A DNA stretch of 64,000 bases from Chondromyces crocatus (GTDB taxonomy: Bacteria; Myxococcota_A; Polyangia; Polyangiales; Polyangiaceae): contig NZ_CP012159.1 in assembly GCF_001189295.1 (NCBI RefSeq), positions 2,866,001 through 2,930,000 of the forward strand. The letters are read 5' to 3'. Every line of letters begins with the position of its first letter. The first letter of the stretch is position 1. Positions 1 to 8,344 of the stretch are shown here, piece after piece. Both the position numbers and the translations under genes were made by a program. The notes beneath the pieces are model-generated. The model was not told the DNA's origin. It saw nothing but the letters and a program-made list of their open reading frames with translations, and did no database searches.

Positions 1-1323
1 CGTCACGCGTTCGGGCTCGCCTCCGAGAAGGCGCGGGCGTTTCACGAGAAGTGGGTGGTCGGGTACGGCCACGCATCCGTCGCCGAGCACGCGGTGGTGC
101 ATCTGGCGATCGAGAACGTGAGCATCATCGCGTCGAAGGCGATCGAGGATCTCCGCCTCGCTTCGTATACCGAGAAGAGCACGCGCTACGTGGTGTTCGA
201 CCAGTCGTCCTTCGTGGACCTGCCCGAGCTCCCCGAGGCTGCGCGCGAGCGCTACCAGGCGGCCTGCCGTCGCCTCTTCAGTACGTACATGACCCTCATG
301 CCGAAGGTCTCGGAGGCGCTCCAGCGGCGCTTCCCGAAGGCAGAGGGATCGTCGGAGGGCGCTTACGCGGCCGCGATTCGCTCCCAGGCCTGCGATCTCC
401 TCCGAGGCCTTCTGCCAGCGGGGACACGCACGAACCTCGGGCTCACGGCGAACGCGCGGACCCTGGAGATGCTCATCAGCAAGTTGCTCTCCAGCCCGCT
501 GGCAGAGGTCCGTCGGATCGGTGGAGAGATGCGCACCGCCGCGCTCACGGTGGCCCCCACGCTCGTGAAGTATGCGGCCTCGAGTGAGCAGCGACAGGCC
601 CTGCCCGATACCGTGGCCGGCGCGCTTCGTCGCGTCTACACGCCACCCGAGGAGGGACTCAGCGCCACCATGGTGGTCAGTCAGCCGGTGCGGCTCGTGC
701 GCCACGACAAGGATGCGCTGGAGCGCATCGCGCTCGCCCTAGTGTACGAGTCGAGCCAGCCAGGGTTGCACGCCTTCGGGGTCATGGAGGCGCTCCGGAA
801 CTCGTCGCAGGCCGAGCTTGCGTCCCTCGTTGCCTCCTCGTGCGCGCGGCGTGGGCCGTACGAGGCCCCGCCGCGTGGCTTCGAGGCGTCGACGATGACG
901 TTCGAGCTGATGCTGGACTTCGGAGCGTGGCGCGATCTACAGCGTCACCGGATGCTCACCCCGGCGGTGCAGCGTCTGAGCTGCCGCCTGGGCTTCGAGA
1001 CTCCTCTGGAACTCGGCGAGCTGGGGTGCGGAGAGCCGTTCCACATCGCCTTGCTGACGGCGCAGGATGCATGGGAGGAGCTGGAGAAGACGCATCCTCT
1101 CGAGGCTCAATACGCGGTGCCTCTGGGCTACCGGATCCGAGCACTCTGGACGCTGAACCTCCGGGAGCTGTTTCACATCATCGAGCTGCGCTCCGCGAAG
1201 CAGGGTCACACGAGCTACCGGCGCATCGCCCAGGGGTTGTACCGGACGGCGGTCTCGGTCCACCCGTGGCTCAAGGATCTCATTCGCGTCGACCTGAACG
1301 ACTACGCGCTGGCGCGTAGCTGA
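1..1323 (+). CDS. ThyX-like (FAD-dependent thymidylate synthase family) two-domain protein, 5' end missing
   Basis: The frame is open from base 1, so the start lies outside the window; about 440 residues are visible. ThyX makes dTMP from dUMP using FAD, NADPH and methylene-tetrahydrofolate, with a signature of the form RHRxxSxxxxSxRY. Two related halves are visible. The first (bases 148-189) has LRLASYTEKSTRY, with the S..S.RY part but no RHR. The second (bases 931-990) has LQRHRMLTPAVQRLSCR, with RHR but without the S..S.RY part. GYGHASVAEHA just before the first motif is typical of the family. The total is roughly twice a single-domain ThyX (about 220-250 residues). I infer a tandem-duplicated ThyX relative; whether it still makes dTMP is open. 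It converges on the next gene with 34 bases between the stops. Confidence 0.8.
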   Translation, partial: RHAFGLASEKARAFHEKWVVGYGHASVAEHAVVHLAIENVSIIASKAIEDLRLASYTEKSTRYVVFDQSSFVDLPELPEAARERYQAACRRLFSTYMTLMPKVSEALQRRFPKAEGSSEGAYAAAIRSQACDLLRGLLPAGTRTNLGLTANARTLEMLISKLLSSPLAEVRRIGGEMRTAALTVAPTLVKYAASSEQRQALPDTVAGALRRVYTPPEEGLSATMVVSQPVRLVRHDKDALERIALALVYESSQPGLHAFGVMEALRNSSQAELASLVASSCARRGPYEAPPRGFEASTMTFELMLDFGAWRDLQRHRMLTPAVQRLSCRLGFETPLELGELGCGEPFHIALLTAQDAWEELEKTHPLEAQYAVPLGYRIRALWTLNLRELFHIIELRSAKQGHTSYRRIAQGLYRTAVSVHPWLKDLIRVDLNDYALARS

Positions 1324-1357
1324 CCGTCGTGCCAGCGAGGGGACGCGCGAGAAGAGG

Positions 1358-3517
1358 CTAGCCGCGGCGCTCGACCAGATCTGGGCCCCACGCCTCCTCC
1401 AGAGCGGGGCGTGACCAGCGCGCGCCGCTCTCGGGGACGTCGTCTCGAGGAGCGTCCGATCGATCTGCCGCCATCGGCGCCTCTCTCCTCCTGGATGCCT
1501 CCGACGGGGGAAGAGGCGACCGCACATCGGGGAAGGGAGACTGTGCCTCCGCGCTTCGTGGGACGTCGACGTGCCGGGAACAGGTGGCTCGCAGGGGAAG
1601 GGGTTCGCTCGTGTCCAGGCGCAGCAAGTGGGCCGAGCCGTCCTTGAGGGAGACGAGCAGATGACCCGCTGCAGTCCCATGAGGGACTGGAGAGGTCACG
1701 GACCTGGTGACCTCGATCCGTGCGATCTCGGCGCTTCCGAGCGAGATGGCTGCACAGGGTTGGAGGCGGTGTGCGGCGGTGTCTGTTCTGCGGCAGGCCT
1801 TGAGCGCGTTCGCGTCCCATAGCGTCACCAGACCGCTCGCGCTTCCCAGGAGTACGTGTCGCCTGCCCTCGAGATCGGCGGTCGCTGCGCACACGGTCTG
1901 GGTGCCGAAGGAGGGCAGGCGCAGGAGCCGACCCGCCTCCGCATCGTAAAGGGCCGTGGTCTCCGGGCTTGTGACCAGCAGGGCAGAGGAGAGCCGTCGA
2001 TCGAGTGCCGCGACGGCGAGGCGGCTCCCGTCCATGTCCATCGCGCCCAGCCGCTCGATGGTTCCGCGGCCTCGCAGGGCACGGCTCGGGAGCTTCACCA
2101 GCTCACCACCTGCCGTGAGACCGAGCAACCCGCCCGCCACGGGGAGGAGGGCCCGGATGAAGCTACGCGCAGGCACCAGGAGACGTCGGATCCAGGTACC
2201 GCTCCGCGCGAACCGCACGACGAACACGGAGCGACGTCGCGTCGCCGCGACGATGCCGCGCGCGGCGCGCACTCCCCAGGCGGCGATGGCCGTGATCTCG
2301 TCGAGGGCGCTGCCGTGCTCGTGCTGACCCCCCGGTTCTTCGGGGCGGAGTGCGCGTGCCGCTCCGGCGCGCGTCCACCATCCCTCCAGGTGGACGCGCC
2401 AGACCTCCTCGGTACACCCGGAGACGTCCGCCATGCAGTGGAGTACGCCATGTCCCGTACCCATCAGCAGAAACGAGCCGCCGCCCGGGTATTCGGGGTG
2501 GATGTGACCGATCGCGCTGACCCCACCGGAGAGCCGCGCCTCGGTGACCTGCGTCGAGAGAGACTCCCCGGGCCGGAGGCGAGAGACGCCGCCCTCTGGT
2601 TGCGCGAGATAGAAGGCGCCGCACGCATCACAGGCGCAGATCACGCGCGGGGAGACGCCGAGAAGTTCGTTTCCCGTGGGGGAGAGGCGTGGCGCTCCCG
2701 GCGTGGTGCGTGCAGGGGAAGGCGAGGGAGGGCGAGCGGGGAGGGCGAGTGACCAGTCGCGGTGGATGGCTGCGGTCCCGCGTCGGGCTGCCATCCACCG
2801 CCGGGCCGCTTCGCTGACACGTTCACCTCTGCGTCCGATCAGCCGCTCGAGCGTCTGTGCGAAGCCCCCGTCGAGCGCCGCCCGTGCCTCGACCTGCTCC
2901 CCTCCGCGACCACGGCGCAGATAAGCGTCGAGGGACGCCCACGTCAGCCTCACGGCCGAGCGCGTCTTGCGCTGCCCCTTCCCGCGGCGAGGCCGAAGTC
3001 CCGCTCGCGCCAGCCAGGCGGCAGGGTCTCTGGCGTCGATGGGCTGGACCTCCAGCGCCTCCACGGCGTCGCCATGGTGCCGCTCCGAGAGCGCGTCGTC
3101 GAAGCGCCATACGGCATGCGAGAGTGCGCTCCAGGCTGGCAGGTCCACCGGCTCGAACGTCCGCGCAAGGCATACCCAGCGGACGGCGACCCGCACCGAC
3201 TCGAGGAAATCTCGCAAACGCAGCGGTGAGCGTTGATCGCACCGCATCGCGTCCAGCTCCCCGGCGACGGCGCGGGCGGCGAGGGCTCCGACGAGCAGCG
3301 CGAGGTGCTCGCGCGCGATCACGCGCCGGTAGTGGCGGACGAAGGCCGGAATGCGCTCTCCACATCGCAGCCGCTCACCCAGGAGGAGCATGAGCCTGGC
3401 CGCCAGCGTCACGTCGAACCGACCGACCCGGCGAAGCCTCTTCCGCAGCGCGTGACAGCGCGCGACGAGCTCGATGGCGCGGCCGCTGGGCGTCTGAGCG
3501 CCTTGGCGCGATATCAT
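1358..3517 (-). CDS. Uncharacterised protein with WD/beta-propeller-like C-terminal half
   Basis: A 719-residue protein without a recognised family. The start ATG at 3517 has a good ribosome site (GGGAGGAC about 8 bases upstream). The N-terminal 250 residues are Arg- and Leu-rich and look helical. A Cys pair (CACDACGAFY) near residue 290 opens the second half. That half has repeated short strand-like blocks with G-x-L or S-x-D ends (LLGSASGLVTLWDAN, LLVSLKDGSAHLLRL), resembling a degenerate beta-propeller. The last 80 residues are charged and probably disordered. No signal peptide or membrane segment is seen. It lies 37 bases after the gene at 3555-4442, so the two are probably co-transcribed. 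This pattern of an unknown N-terminal module followed by a propeller appears in bacterial ternary conflict or adaptor systems, but nothing here identifies a partner. Confidence 0.7.
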   Translation of the reverse strand: MISRQGAQTPSGRAIELVARCHALRKRLRRVGRFDVTLAARLMLLLGERLRCGERIPAFVRHYRRVIAREHLALLVGALAARAVAGELDAMRCDQRSPLRLRDFLESVRVAVRWVCLARTFEPVDLPAWSALSHAVWRFDDALSERHHGDAVEALEVQPIDARDPAAWLARAGLRPRRGKGQRKTRSAVRLTWASLDAYLRRGRGGEQVEARAALDGGFAQTLERLIGRRGERVSEAARRWMAARRGTAAIHRDWSLALPARPPSPSPARTTPGAPRLSPTGNELLGVSPRVICACDACGAFYLAQPEGGVSRLRPGESLSTQVTEARLSGGVSAIGHIHPEYPGGGSFLLMGTGHGVLHCMADVSGCTEEVWRVHLEGWWTRAGAARALRPEEPGGQHEHGSALDEITAIAAWGVRAARGIVAATRRRSVFVVRFARSGTWIRRLLVPARSFIRALLPVAGGLLGLTAGGELVKLPSRALRGRGTIERLGAMDMDGSRLAVAALDRRLSSALLVTSPETTALYDAEAGRLLRLPSFGTQTVCAATADLEGRRHVLLGSASGLVTLWDANALKACRRTDTAAHRLQPCAAISLGSAEIARIEVTRSVTSPVPHGTAAGHLLVSLKDGSAHLLRLDTSEPLPLRATCSRHVDVPRSAEAQSPFPDVRSPLPPSEASRRREAPMAADRSDAPRDDVPESGARWSRPALEEAWGPDLVERRG

Positions 3518-3554
3518 GGCCGATGTCCTCCCATGCGGCGTCCCTGGAGTTCAA

Positions 3555-4442
3555 TCACGGCGCATAGAGCACGGCGAGGAAGGCCTCCAGACGCTCTTCC
3601 AGCTCGGGTGAATGAGGCGGACCCTTGGTGATGGCATCGAGCTGATCGTCGGGCAGAGGAGGACGCTCCCGGTATCGCTCCGCCGCCTGAGCGACCCGCT
3701 TGAACACGGCCCGGACCTGCGCCGGAGCCGCGTGGCGCTCGAGCAGCTCCGCCCAGGCATGCAGTGTCGCGGGGGACGAACGGGAGCAGGCCATCTTCAG
3801 CACCCTGGTCCAGGAGAGCTCCGATGGGTCGCGAGGGATCGGCGCGAACTGCAGACCGAGCGCCTCTGCCTGCCCTTTGAGGTCGTCTGGACCGAAGGGG
3901 TGCCAGCCAGCCCGATCGAGCGCCTCGGCGAAGTCACGCCACGCCCGCCGCATCGCCCGGAGCGCGCGCCGCGAGGCGAGCCGGGCGTTGTCCGCATGGG
4001 CGAGCTGGCGCTCGAAGGTCTCGTTGGCCGCGTCGCTGATCCAGGCGTCGATGAACCGCCTGGCCACCTCGACGTGCTCCGGGTCCACGCCGATGCCCAG
4101 CTCGGAGGCGCGGCGCAGGAGCCCTTCCGGATCGCGGCGGGACGGCTGGATGCCCAGCTTTTTCCGGGCGCGACCGAGGCTTTTCTCGATCGTGTTCTGC
4201 TTGGCCTTGAACACGTACATCTGGAGCACGGGAAGCTTCCTCATCTCCTCCGCGGAGAGGGCTCGCATCAACAGGATTGTGCCGCTGAGGACCCTCAACG
4301 ACTCGAGCTCCCGGTCCATCGGTCGCTTCAACGTTTGCTGGCTGCCACGCGCGCGTTGCCCCGCTGCCGGAGGGTGAACCTCACGGGCAGTCCCCATGCC
4401 CCCGAAGGAGCTGGACGACGGCGGAGGCGGGATCGTGCTCAT
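3555..4442 (-). CDS. Uncharacterised helical protein
   Basis: About 295 residues, not recognised. The reading frame stays open upstream to 4730, but the upstream part has the odd composition of non-coding frame and no good ribosome site. I therefore place the start at the ATG at 4442, with GAGAAG a few bases upstream. The first 45 residues are Pro/Ser/Gly-rich. The rest is helical and basic (YVFKAKQNTIEKSLGRARKK), ending in an acidic helix. There is no signal peptide or membrane segment. It is first in a probable two-gene unit with the propeller-like gene at 1358-3517. Alternative in-frame ATG codons lie 15 and about 40 codons further in. Confidence 0.6.
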   Translation of the reverse strand: MSTIPPPPSSSSFGGMGTAREVHPPAAGQRARGSQQTLKRPMDRELESLRVLSGTILLMRALSAEEMRKLPVLQMYVFKAKQNTIEKSLGRARKKLGIQPSRRDPEGLLRRASELGIGVDPEHVEVARRFIDAWISDAANETFERQLAHADNARLASRRALRAMRRAWRDFAEALDRAGWHPFGPDDLKGQAEALGLQFAPIPRDPSELSWTRVLKMACSRSSPATLHAWAELLERHAAPAQVRAVFKRVAQAAERYRERPPLPDDQLDAITKGPPHSPELEERLEAFLAVLYAP

Positions 4443-4815
4443 TGCGCTTCTCGAGGAAAAGTCCCCAAGGCGCCTACAATGCGTTGAGAGATCTGGAAAC
4501 AGACATCCGGTCTGGCCTGATGTCAGATCCCAATTCCACCACCCCGCGGCTGTGGCCTGACGCTGCGCATCGAGCGCGTTACTCCTGGCCAAACTGCCTG
4601 ATTTCAGGGCTTCATGCGCTCCGGGACCGAACTTTGGGGCGCTGGCACGTTGACGCGTCGGACTCCCAGATGACGCCCCGAGACAACAGTTTTCCGCAGA
4701 GAGCCGAGGAAGACGCGCAGCCCTGGCCACCAGGAGAGCCCCGTCGTCCTGGAGAGTGAGACTGCCCTTCAGACCGGTGACGTGAAGGAGCGCCAGCGCG
4801 CTCCCCTGACGAGCG
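4443..4815. other. Gene-free stretch between the recN stop and the gene at 3555-4442
   Basis: About 370 bases. The leftward frame of the downstream gene runs through much of it without a stop, but its composition does not look coding. It must hold the promoter of the 3555-4442 gene; I cannot place convincing -35 and -10 boxes. The recN-proximal end holds the overlapping inverted repeats listed at 4798-4826. Confidence 0.5.
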
Positions 4816-4826
4816 CTAGAGCGCTC
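4798..4826 (-). terminator. Overlapping inverted repeats around the recN stop codon
   Basis: GCGCTC (4798-4803), GAGCGC (4811-4816) and GCGCTC (4821-4826) allow two alternative 6-bp stems that share the middle arm. The recN stop (4816-4818) lies in the second loop boundary. There is no T-run, so this is only a possible transcription end or RNA-stability structure. Confidence 0.35.
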
Positions 4827-6522
4827 CCCCTGCAGCTTCGATCAGCTCCGTCGCAGCCTTCAGCGCCGAGGGCGTCACCTTGGCGCCGGAGAGCATCCGC
4901 GCCACCTCGGCGGCCCTCTCCTTCTTGCCCACCCGGACCACCGTGCTCCGGGTGACCCCGCCGGCGTCGCTCTTGGACACCACGAAGTGCGCGCCTGCGA
5001 ACGCAGCGATTGGCGCCAGATGGGTGATGCACAGCACCTGATGATGACGGGCCACGTCGGCGATCGCCCTCCCGATCTTGTCGGCCACGGCGCCGCCGAC
5101 CCCGCTGTCGACTTCGTCGAACACGTAGAGCCCGGCTGGGCCGCACTCGGCGAGCACGCGCTTCAAGGCGAGGAGCGCGCGGGAGAGCTCGCCACCCGAC
5201 GCGATCCGGCGCAGGGGACGCGGCTCGATCCCCTTGTTGGGGGAGATCAGGAACTCCACCCGGTCGATGCCCTCCTGGCTGAGGCGCGCTCCATCGATCG
5301 CGAGCTCTGCGCGCTCTCCAGCGAGAGGAGCCACATCGACCACGACGCGCGCCCCTCCCATCCCCAGCTCCGAGAGTTCCGTGGAGATGGCCGCGCCGAG
5401 CTTCTCACCCGCCTTGCGTCGTTTCACGGAAAGCTTGCGCGCGCGCTCGCCAGCGACGGCGAGCAGCTCGGCCCGACGCCGCTCCAGGTCCGCGACCCGG
5501 CTCTCCACCCCCGAGAGGCGCGAGAGTTCGTCCGCAATGCGCGCACGCGCAGCGAGCACGTCGTCCAGCGTCGGCCCGTGCTGCCGCAGCAGGCCCTCCA
5601 GCCGGTACAGCCGGTCCTCCACTTCGGCGAGCCGCGACGGATCCGCCTCTGCACGCTCGGCGTAGCGACCGATTTCGCGGGCGGCATCGCGAAGCTCGTC
5701 CCAGCAGGCATCGAGGGCACGTGCGACGGGCGTGAGGGCTGCGTCCAGATCGGCGGCCCCACGCAGCTCCGAAGCGAGGCGCGCCAGCTCATCGCAGAGC
5801 GCATCCTCGCCCTGGTCGAGACGCGCCGCGGCCCGCTGGGTGATCTCGTGCAACCGCCCAGCGTGGCGGAGGCGGCTCCGCTCGGCCGCGAGCTCCGCCA
5901 GCTCTCCCGAGCGGGGCGCGAGTGCGTCGATGGCCTGGAGCTGGAAGCTGAGGAACGCCTCACGCTCCCCGCGCCCTCGCTCGAGCTGCCTGGAAGCATG
6001 GAGTTCTGCGGTGATCTCCTGGAGCCGCTGCACGTCGGCCGCGAGCTCACTGCGCGCCGGCAGCAATCGCGCGAAGCGATCCAGGTATCCCAGGTGCGTC
6101 GACGGATCCGTCAGCGCCACGCTCTCGTGCTGCGAGGCGATGTCGGCGAGATCAGGGGCGAGGGCGGCGAGCTCCGTCGCCGTGCAGAGGCGACCGTTGA
6201 GGTAGGCACGCGAGCGACCACTCGCCTGCACGACGCGGCGGATCACCAGCTCGCCACTCGCGGTGGAGACGCCCGCGGCCTCGAGGGCTGCCGTGATGCG
6301 CTCGGCGCCACCAACGTCGAAGAGCGCCTCGACCTCTGCCTCGTCGGCGCCTGGTCGGACCTGCTCGGCGCTGGCGCGACCACCGAGCACGAGCGACAAG
6401 GCGCCCACCACGATCGACTTGCCGGCACCAGTCTCACCGGTGAGGACGTTGAACCCAGGCTCGAGCCGGAGCTCGAGCGCATCCATCAAGATCAGATTCT
6501 TTACGCGGAGCGCAACCAGCAC
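4816..6522 (-). CDS. recN: DNA repair protein RecN
   Basis: A 568-residue SMC-like ATPase, close to the usual RecN length of about 550-570. RecN acts early in double-strand break repair by tethering DNA ends. The Walker A motif GETGAGKS is at residues 29-36. A long charged coiled-coil-forming middle follows (about residues 150-390, rich in Glu/Arg/Leu heptads). The ABC signature is seen as SGGELSRALLAL, then Walker B LYVFDEVDSGVGG, and ITHLAPIAAFA for the switch region. The start ATG at 6522 begins directly with the family's MLVALRVKNLILMD, so it is well supported. It follows the zinc-ribbon gene (stop 6558) by 35 bases and may share its transcript. No LexA-type box was recognised. Confidence 0.96.
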   Translation of the reverse strand: MLVALRVKNLILMDALELRLEPGFNVLTGETGAGKSIVVGALSLVLGGRASAEQVRPGADEAEVEALFDVGGAERITAALEAAGVSTASGELVIRRVVQASGRSRAYLNGRLCTATELAALAPDLADIASQHESVALTDPSTHLGYLDRFARLLPARSELAADVQRLQEITAELHASRQLERGRGEREAFLSFQLQAIDALAPRSGELAELAAERSRLRHAGRLHEITQRAAARLDQGEDALCDELARLASELRGAADLDAALTPVARALDACWDELRDAAREIGRYAERAEADPSRLAEVEDRLYRLEGLLRQHGPTLDDVLAARARIADELSRLSGVESRVADLERRRAELLAVAGERARKLSVKRRKAGEKLGAAISTELSELGMGGARVVVDVAPLAGERAELAIDGARLSQEGIDRVEFLISPNKGIEPRPLRRIASGGELSRALLALKRVLAECGPAGLYVFDEVDSGVGGAVADKIGRAIADVARHHQVLCITHLAPIAAFAGAHFVVSKSDAGGVTRSTVVRVGKKERAAEVARMLSGAKVTPSALKAATELIEAAGGAL

Positions 6523-6557
6523 GGGGCCGCGAGCATAGGCAGCTTCTGTGCGTCCTG

Positions 6558-8219
6558 TCAGCGGATGTTGACCTGCTTGGACACGGCGACCGGGCCGCCG
6601 CTGAAGGGAGGGACCCGCGCGCCCCGGAACACCGTGGCGATGCAGCCACCGGTGGGGGTCCCGACGAAGGGACCGCTCTCCACCCTGGCCGAGGTCACCC
6701 GTCCGGACGGCGCGAAGGTCACGGACACCTTGGCGCCACCGGCGTCACCCTGCTTGCAGCTCATCGCTGCGCTCGCCGCGGCGCCGTTGAGCGCGGCGAT
6801 GGCCGCGGATCGGTTGAAGTCACCTGCTCCTGCGGGAGCCGCTTCCGGAGCCGCTGTGGGCGTCGCTGCTGCCTTCGTCGTCTTGGCGGCGGGCTGCGCC
6901 ACGGCAGCGCGATCACGGGCAGCGGTCTCACGGCGTGGCTCCGTCGGACTCGAGCTGGATGCGCCGACCAGGGCCTGGGCCGACGCCGCCGATGCCGCGA
7001 CCGACGCCATCGCGGCGGCGTCTGGGGAAAGTTCCTGCGCCGTCGGGCTGCCAGGGAGAGGGGAGCTGGGAGGAGCTTCAGGCGCCCCGGTCGTGGTCGC
7101 CCCGAGCATTGCAAGATGGCCGTCTTCTTTGCCGGGTTGAGTATCCCCGCCCCCCGAGGCCAGCATGAAGGCCGCTACCATCCCGGCGACGGCGAGCGCA
7201 GCCAGCGCGCCCAGGAGCAGACCCCGACGCTGCGGCCGATGCGCGAGCGGGGGGGTCGACGCCGTGCCCGGTGCGAACATGAGCGGCGTCGGACCCAGGG
7301 CTGGAGCTGGACCTGCAGTCGGCGGAGGGGGCGGGATGGCGGGCGGTGCCCCTGCGGGGTGAACTGGCGGGGGTGCCAGGGCTTGAGGCGGCATCGGCGT
7401 GACGAGCGCAGAGCTCGAGCTGAACAGCCCGCCGCTCAGGTTGAGGAGTACATCCTCGTCCGCTCGCATCGGCCGGCGACGCGTGGGCTCCGAGCGCGGA
7501 GCGCCCGAAAGGCGGCGCAGATCCGACAGCCCCGACTCGACACCCCGATCGAAGTCGACCGAGATCTCCTCTTCGCCTCCCGCCAGTCGAGGCGGTGGAA
7601 CCGAATCGACGCGGAAGATCGAGCGATCGACGAGCCCTTCGGTGTCACGCGTCGGGCGCGCACCGTCTGCGGCAGCCGGCGCGGAGGAGGTCGTGCGCGG
7701 CTCACCCGACGTCGACGGAAAGGGCTGACGGGGTTTGGGAGGCGGTGGTGGAAACGGGGGCGCAGACGACGAGGACACGATCTTCTCTCCGGGCGGCGCG
7801 GCGCGGCCCTCGATGTTTCCGGGATCCAGAGGAGGGGGCTCGATGCCTGGAGAGAGGATCATCTCCAGGTCCCGCAGCGAGATCACTTCCGCAGATTCGG
7901 GCGGCGGAGGCTCCGCGGCATCGAGCAGCGTGACGGACTCCGACAGTGCAGCTGATACCACAAGCGGCGCTCGACGCGCCTCGGCGAGGGTTGATTCGGG
8001 CGCTTTGGGCCGCGCGGATCGCTTCGTCGGCGGCGATGGGTCTCCGGAGGGGGGCGGCGGTGGGTCGACCGTCGATGCCCCGGACACTTGCTCTGTGACG
8101 GATGCGGTCTGTCGGCTCTTTGCCTTGCACGATTTGCAGACAAACGGCAGCGCCGGGCGCATCTCTCGCCCGGCGCCGATCTCCACGTAAGCACCGCAAA
8201 TCGAGCAGGCCAGCTGCAT
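6558..8219 (-). CDS. Zinc-ribbon, single-pass membrane protein with AgmX/PglI-like C-terminal domain
   Basis: 553 residues. A four-Cys ribbon lies at the start (C5, C8, C28, C31). A Pro/Ser/Ala-rich linker of about 300 residues follows, then one membrane segment (GLLLGALAALAVAGMVAAF, about residues 335-355), another low-complexity linker, and a C-terminal domain of about 85 residues. That domain resembles the AgmX/PglI C-terminal (TonB-C-like) domain: MSCKQ, then VSVTFAPSGRV, then GGCIATVFRGARVPPF, with its usual Cys pair. In Myxococcus xanthus the gliding protein AgmX/GltJ has a comparable plan of cytoplasmic zinc ribbon, linker, one membrane segment and periplasmic TonB-C-like domain. I infer an envelope-spanning signalling or transport role, not necessarily motility. 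It is followed 35 bases on by recN and preceded by the stem-loop at 8325-8344. Confidence 0.75.
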   Translation of the reverse strand: MQLACSICGAYVEIGAGREMRPALPFVCKSCKAKSRQTASVTEQVSGASTVDPPPPPSGDPSPPTKRSARPKAPESTLAEARRAPLVVSAALSESVTLLDAAEPPPPESAEVISLRDLEMILSPGIEPPPLDPGNIEGRAAPPGEKIVSSSSAPPFPPPPPKPRQPFPSTSGEPRTTSSAPAAADGARPTRDTEGLVDRSIFRVDSVPPPRLAGGEEEISVDFDRGVESGLSDLRRLSGAPRSEPTRRRPMRADEDVLLNLSGGLFSSSSALVTPMPPQALAPPPVHPAGAPPAIPPPPPTAGPAPALGPTPLMFAPGTASTPPLAHRPQRRGLLLGALAALAVAGMVAAFMLASGGGDTQPGKEDGHLAMLGATTTGAPEAPPSSPLPGSPTAQELSPDAAAMASVAASAASAQALVGASSSSPTEPRRETAARDRAAVAQPAAKTTKAAATPTAAPEAAPAGAGDFNRSAAIAALNGAAASAAMSCKQGDAGGAKVSVTFAPSGRVTSARVESGPFVGTPTGGCIATVFRGARVPPFSGGPVAVSKQVNIR

Positions 8220-8324
8220 GCCTGCCAGACAAGATCACCCACCTCGCGTGGTCGCGCAACGTCGAATGGTCCTGCTCCATTCGACCCCTCGCGCGACCTC
8301 TGCGGCCGGTGGTGAGCGTCGCCG

Positions 8325-8344
8325 CGGCGTCCCTCTGGACGCCG
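8325..8344 (-). terminator. Stem-loop just after the stop of the 8345-9139 gene
   Basis: CGGCGTCC (8325-8332), loop CTCT, GGACGCCG (8337-8344) form a perfect 8-bp GC-rich stem directly next to the stop codon. No T-run follows leftward, so it may be a weak terminator or a 3'-end protecting structure between two genes of the same strand. Confidence 0.55.

Noticed and set aside
4987-7140. Open frame of 717 codons on the + strand
   Set aside because: It lies antisense to recN and the zinc-ribbon gene. Its protein is Arg/His/Gln-rich with no domain, and the opposite strand is plainly coding. Such frames arise from GC-rich third positions.
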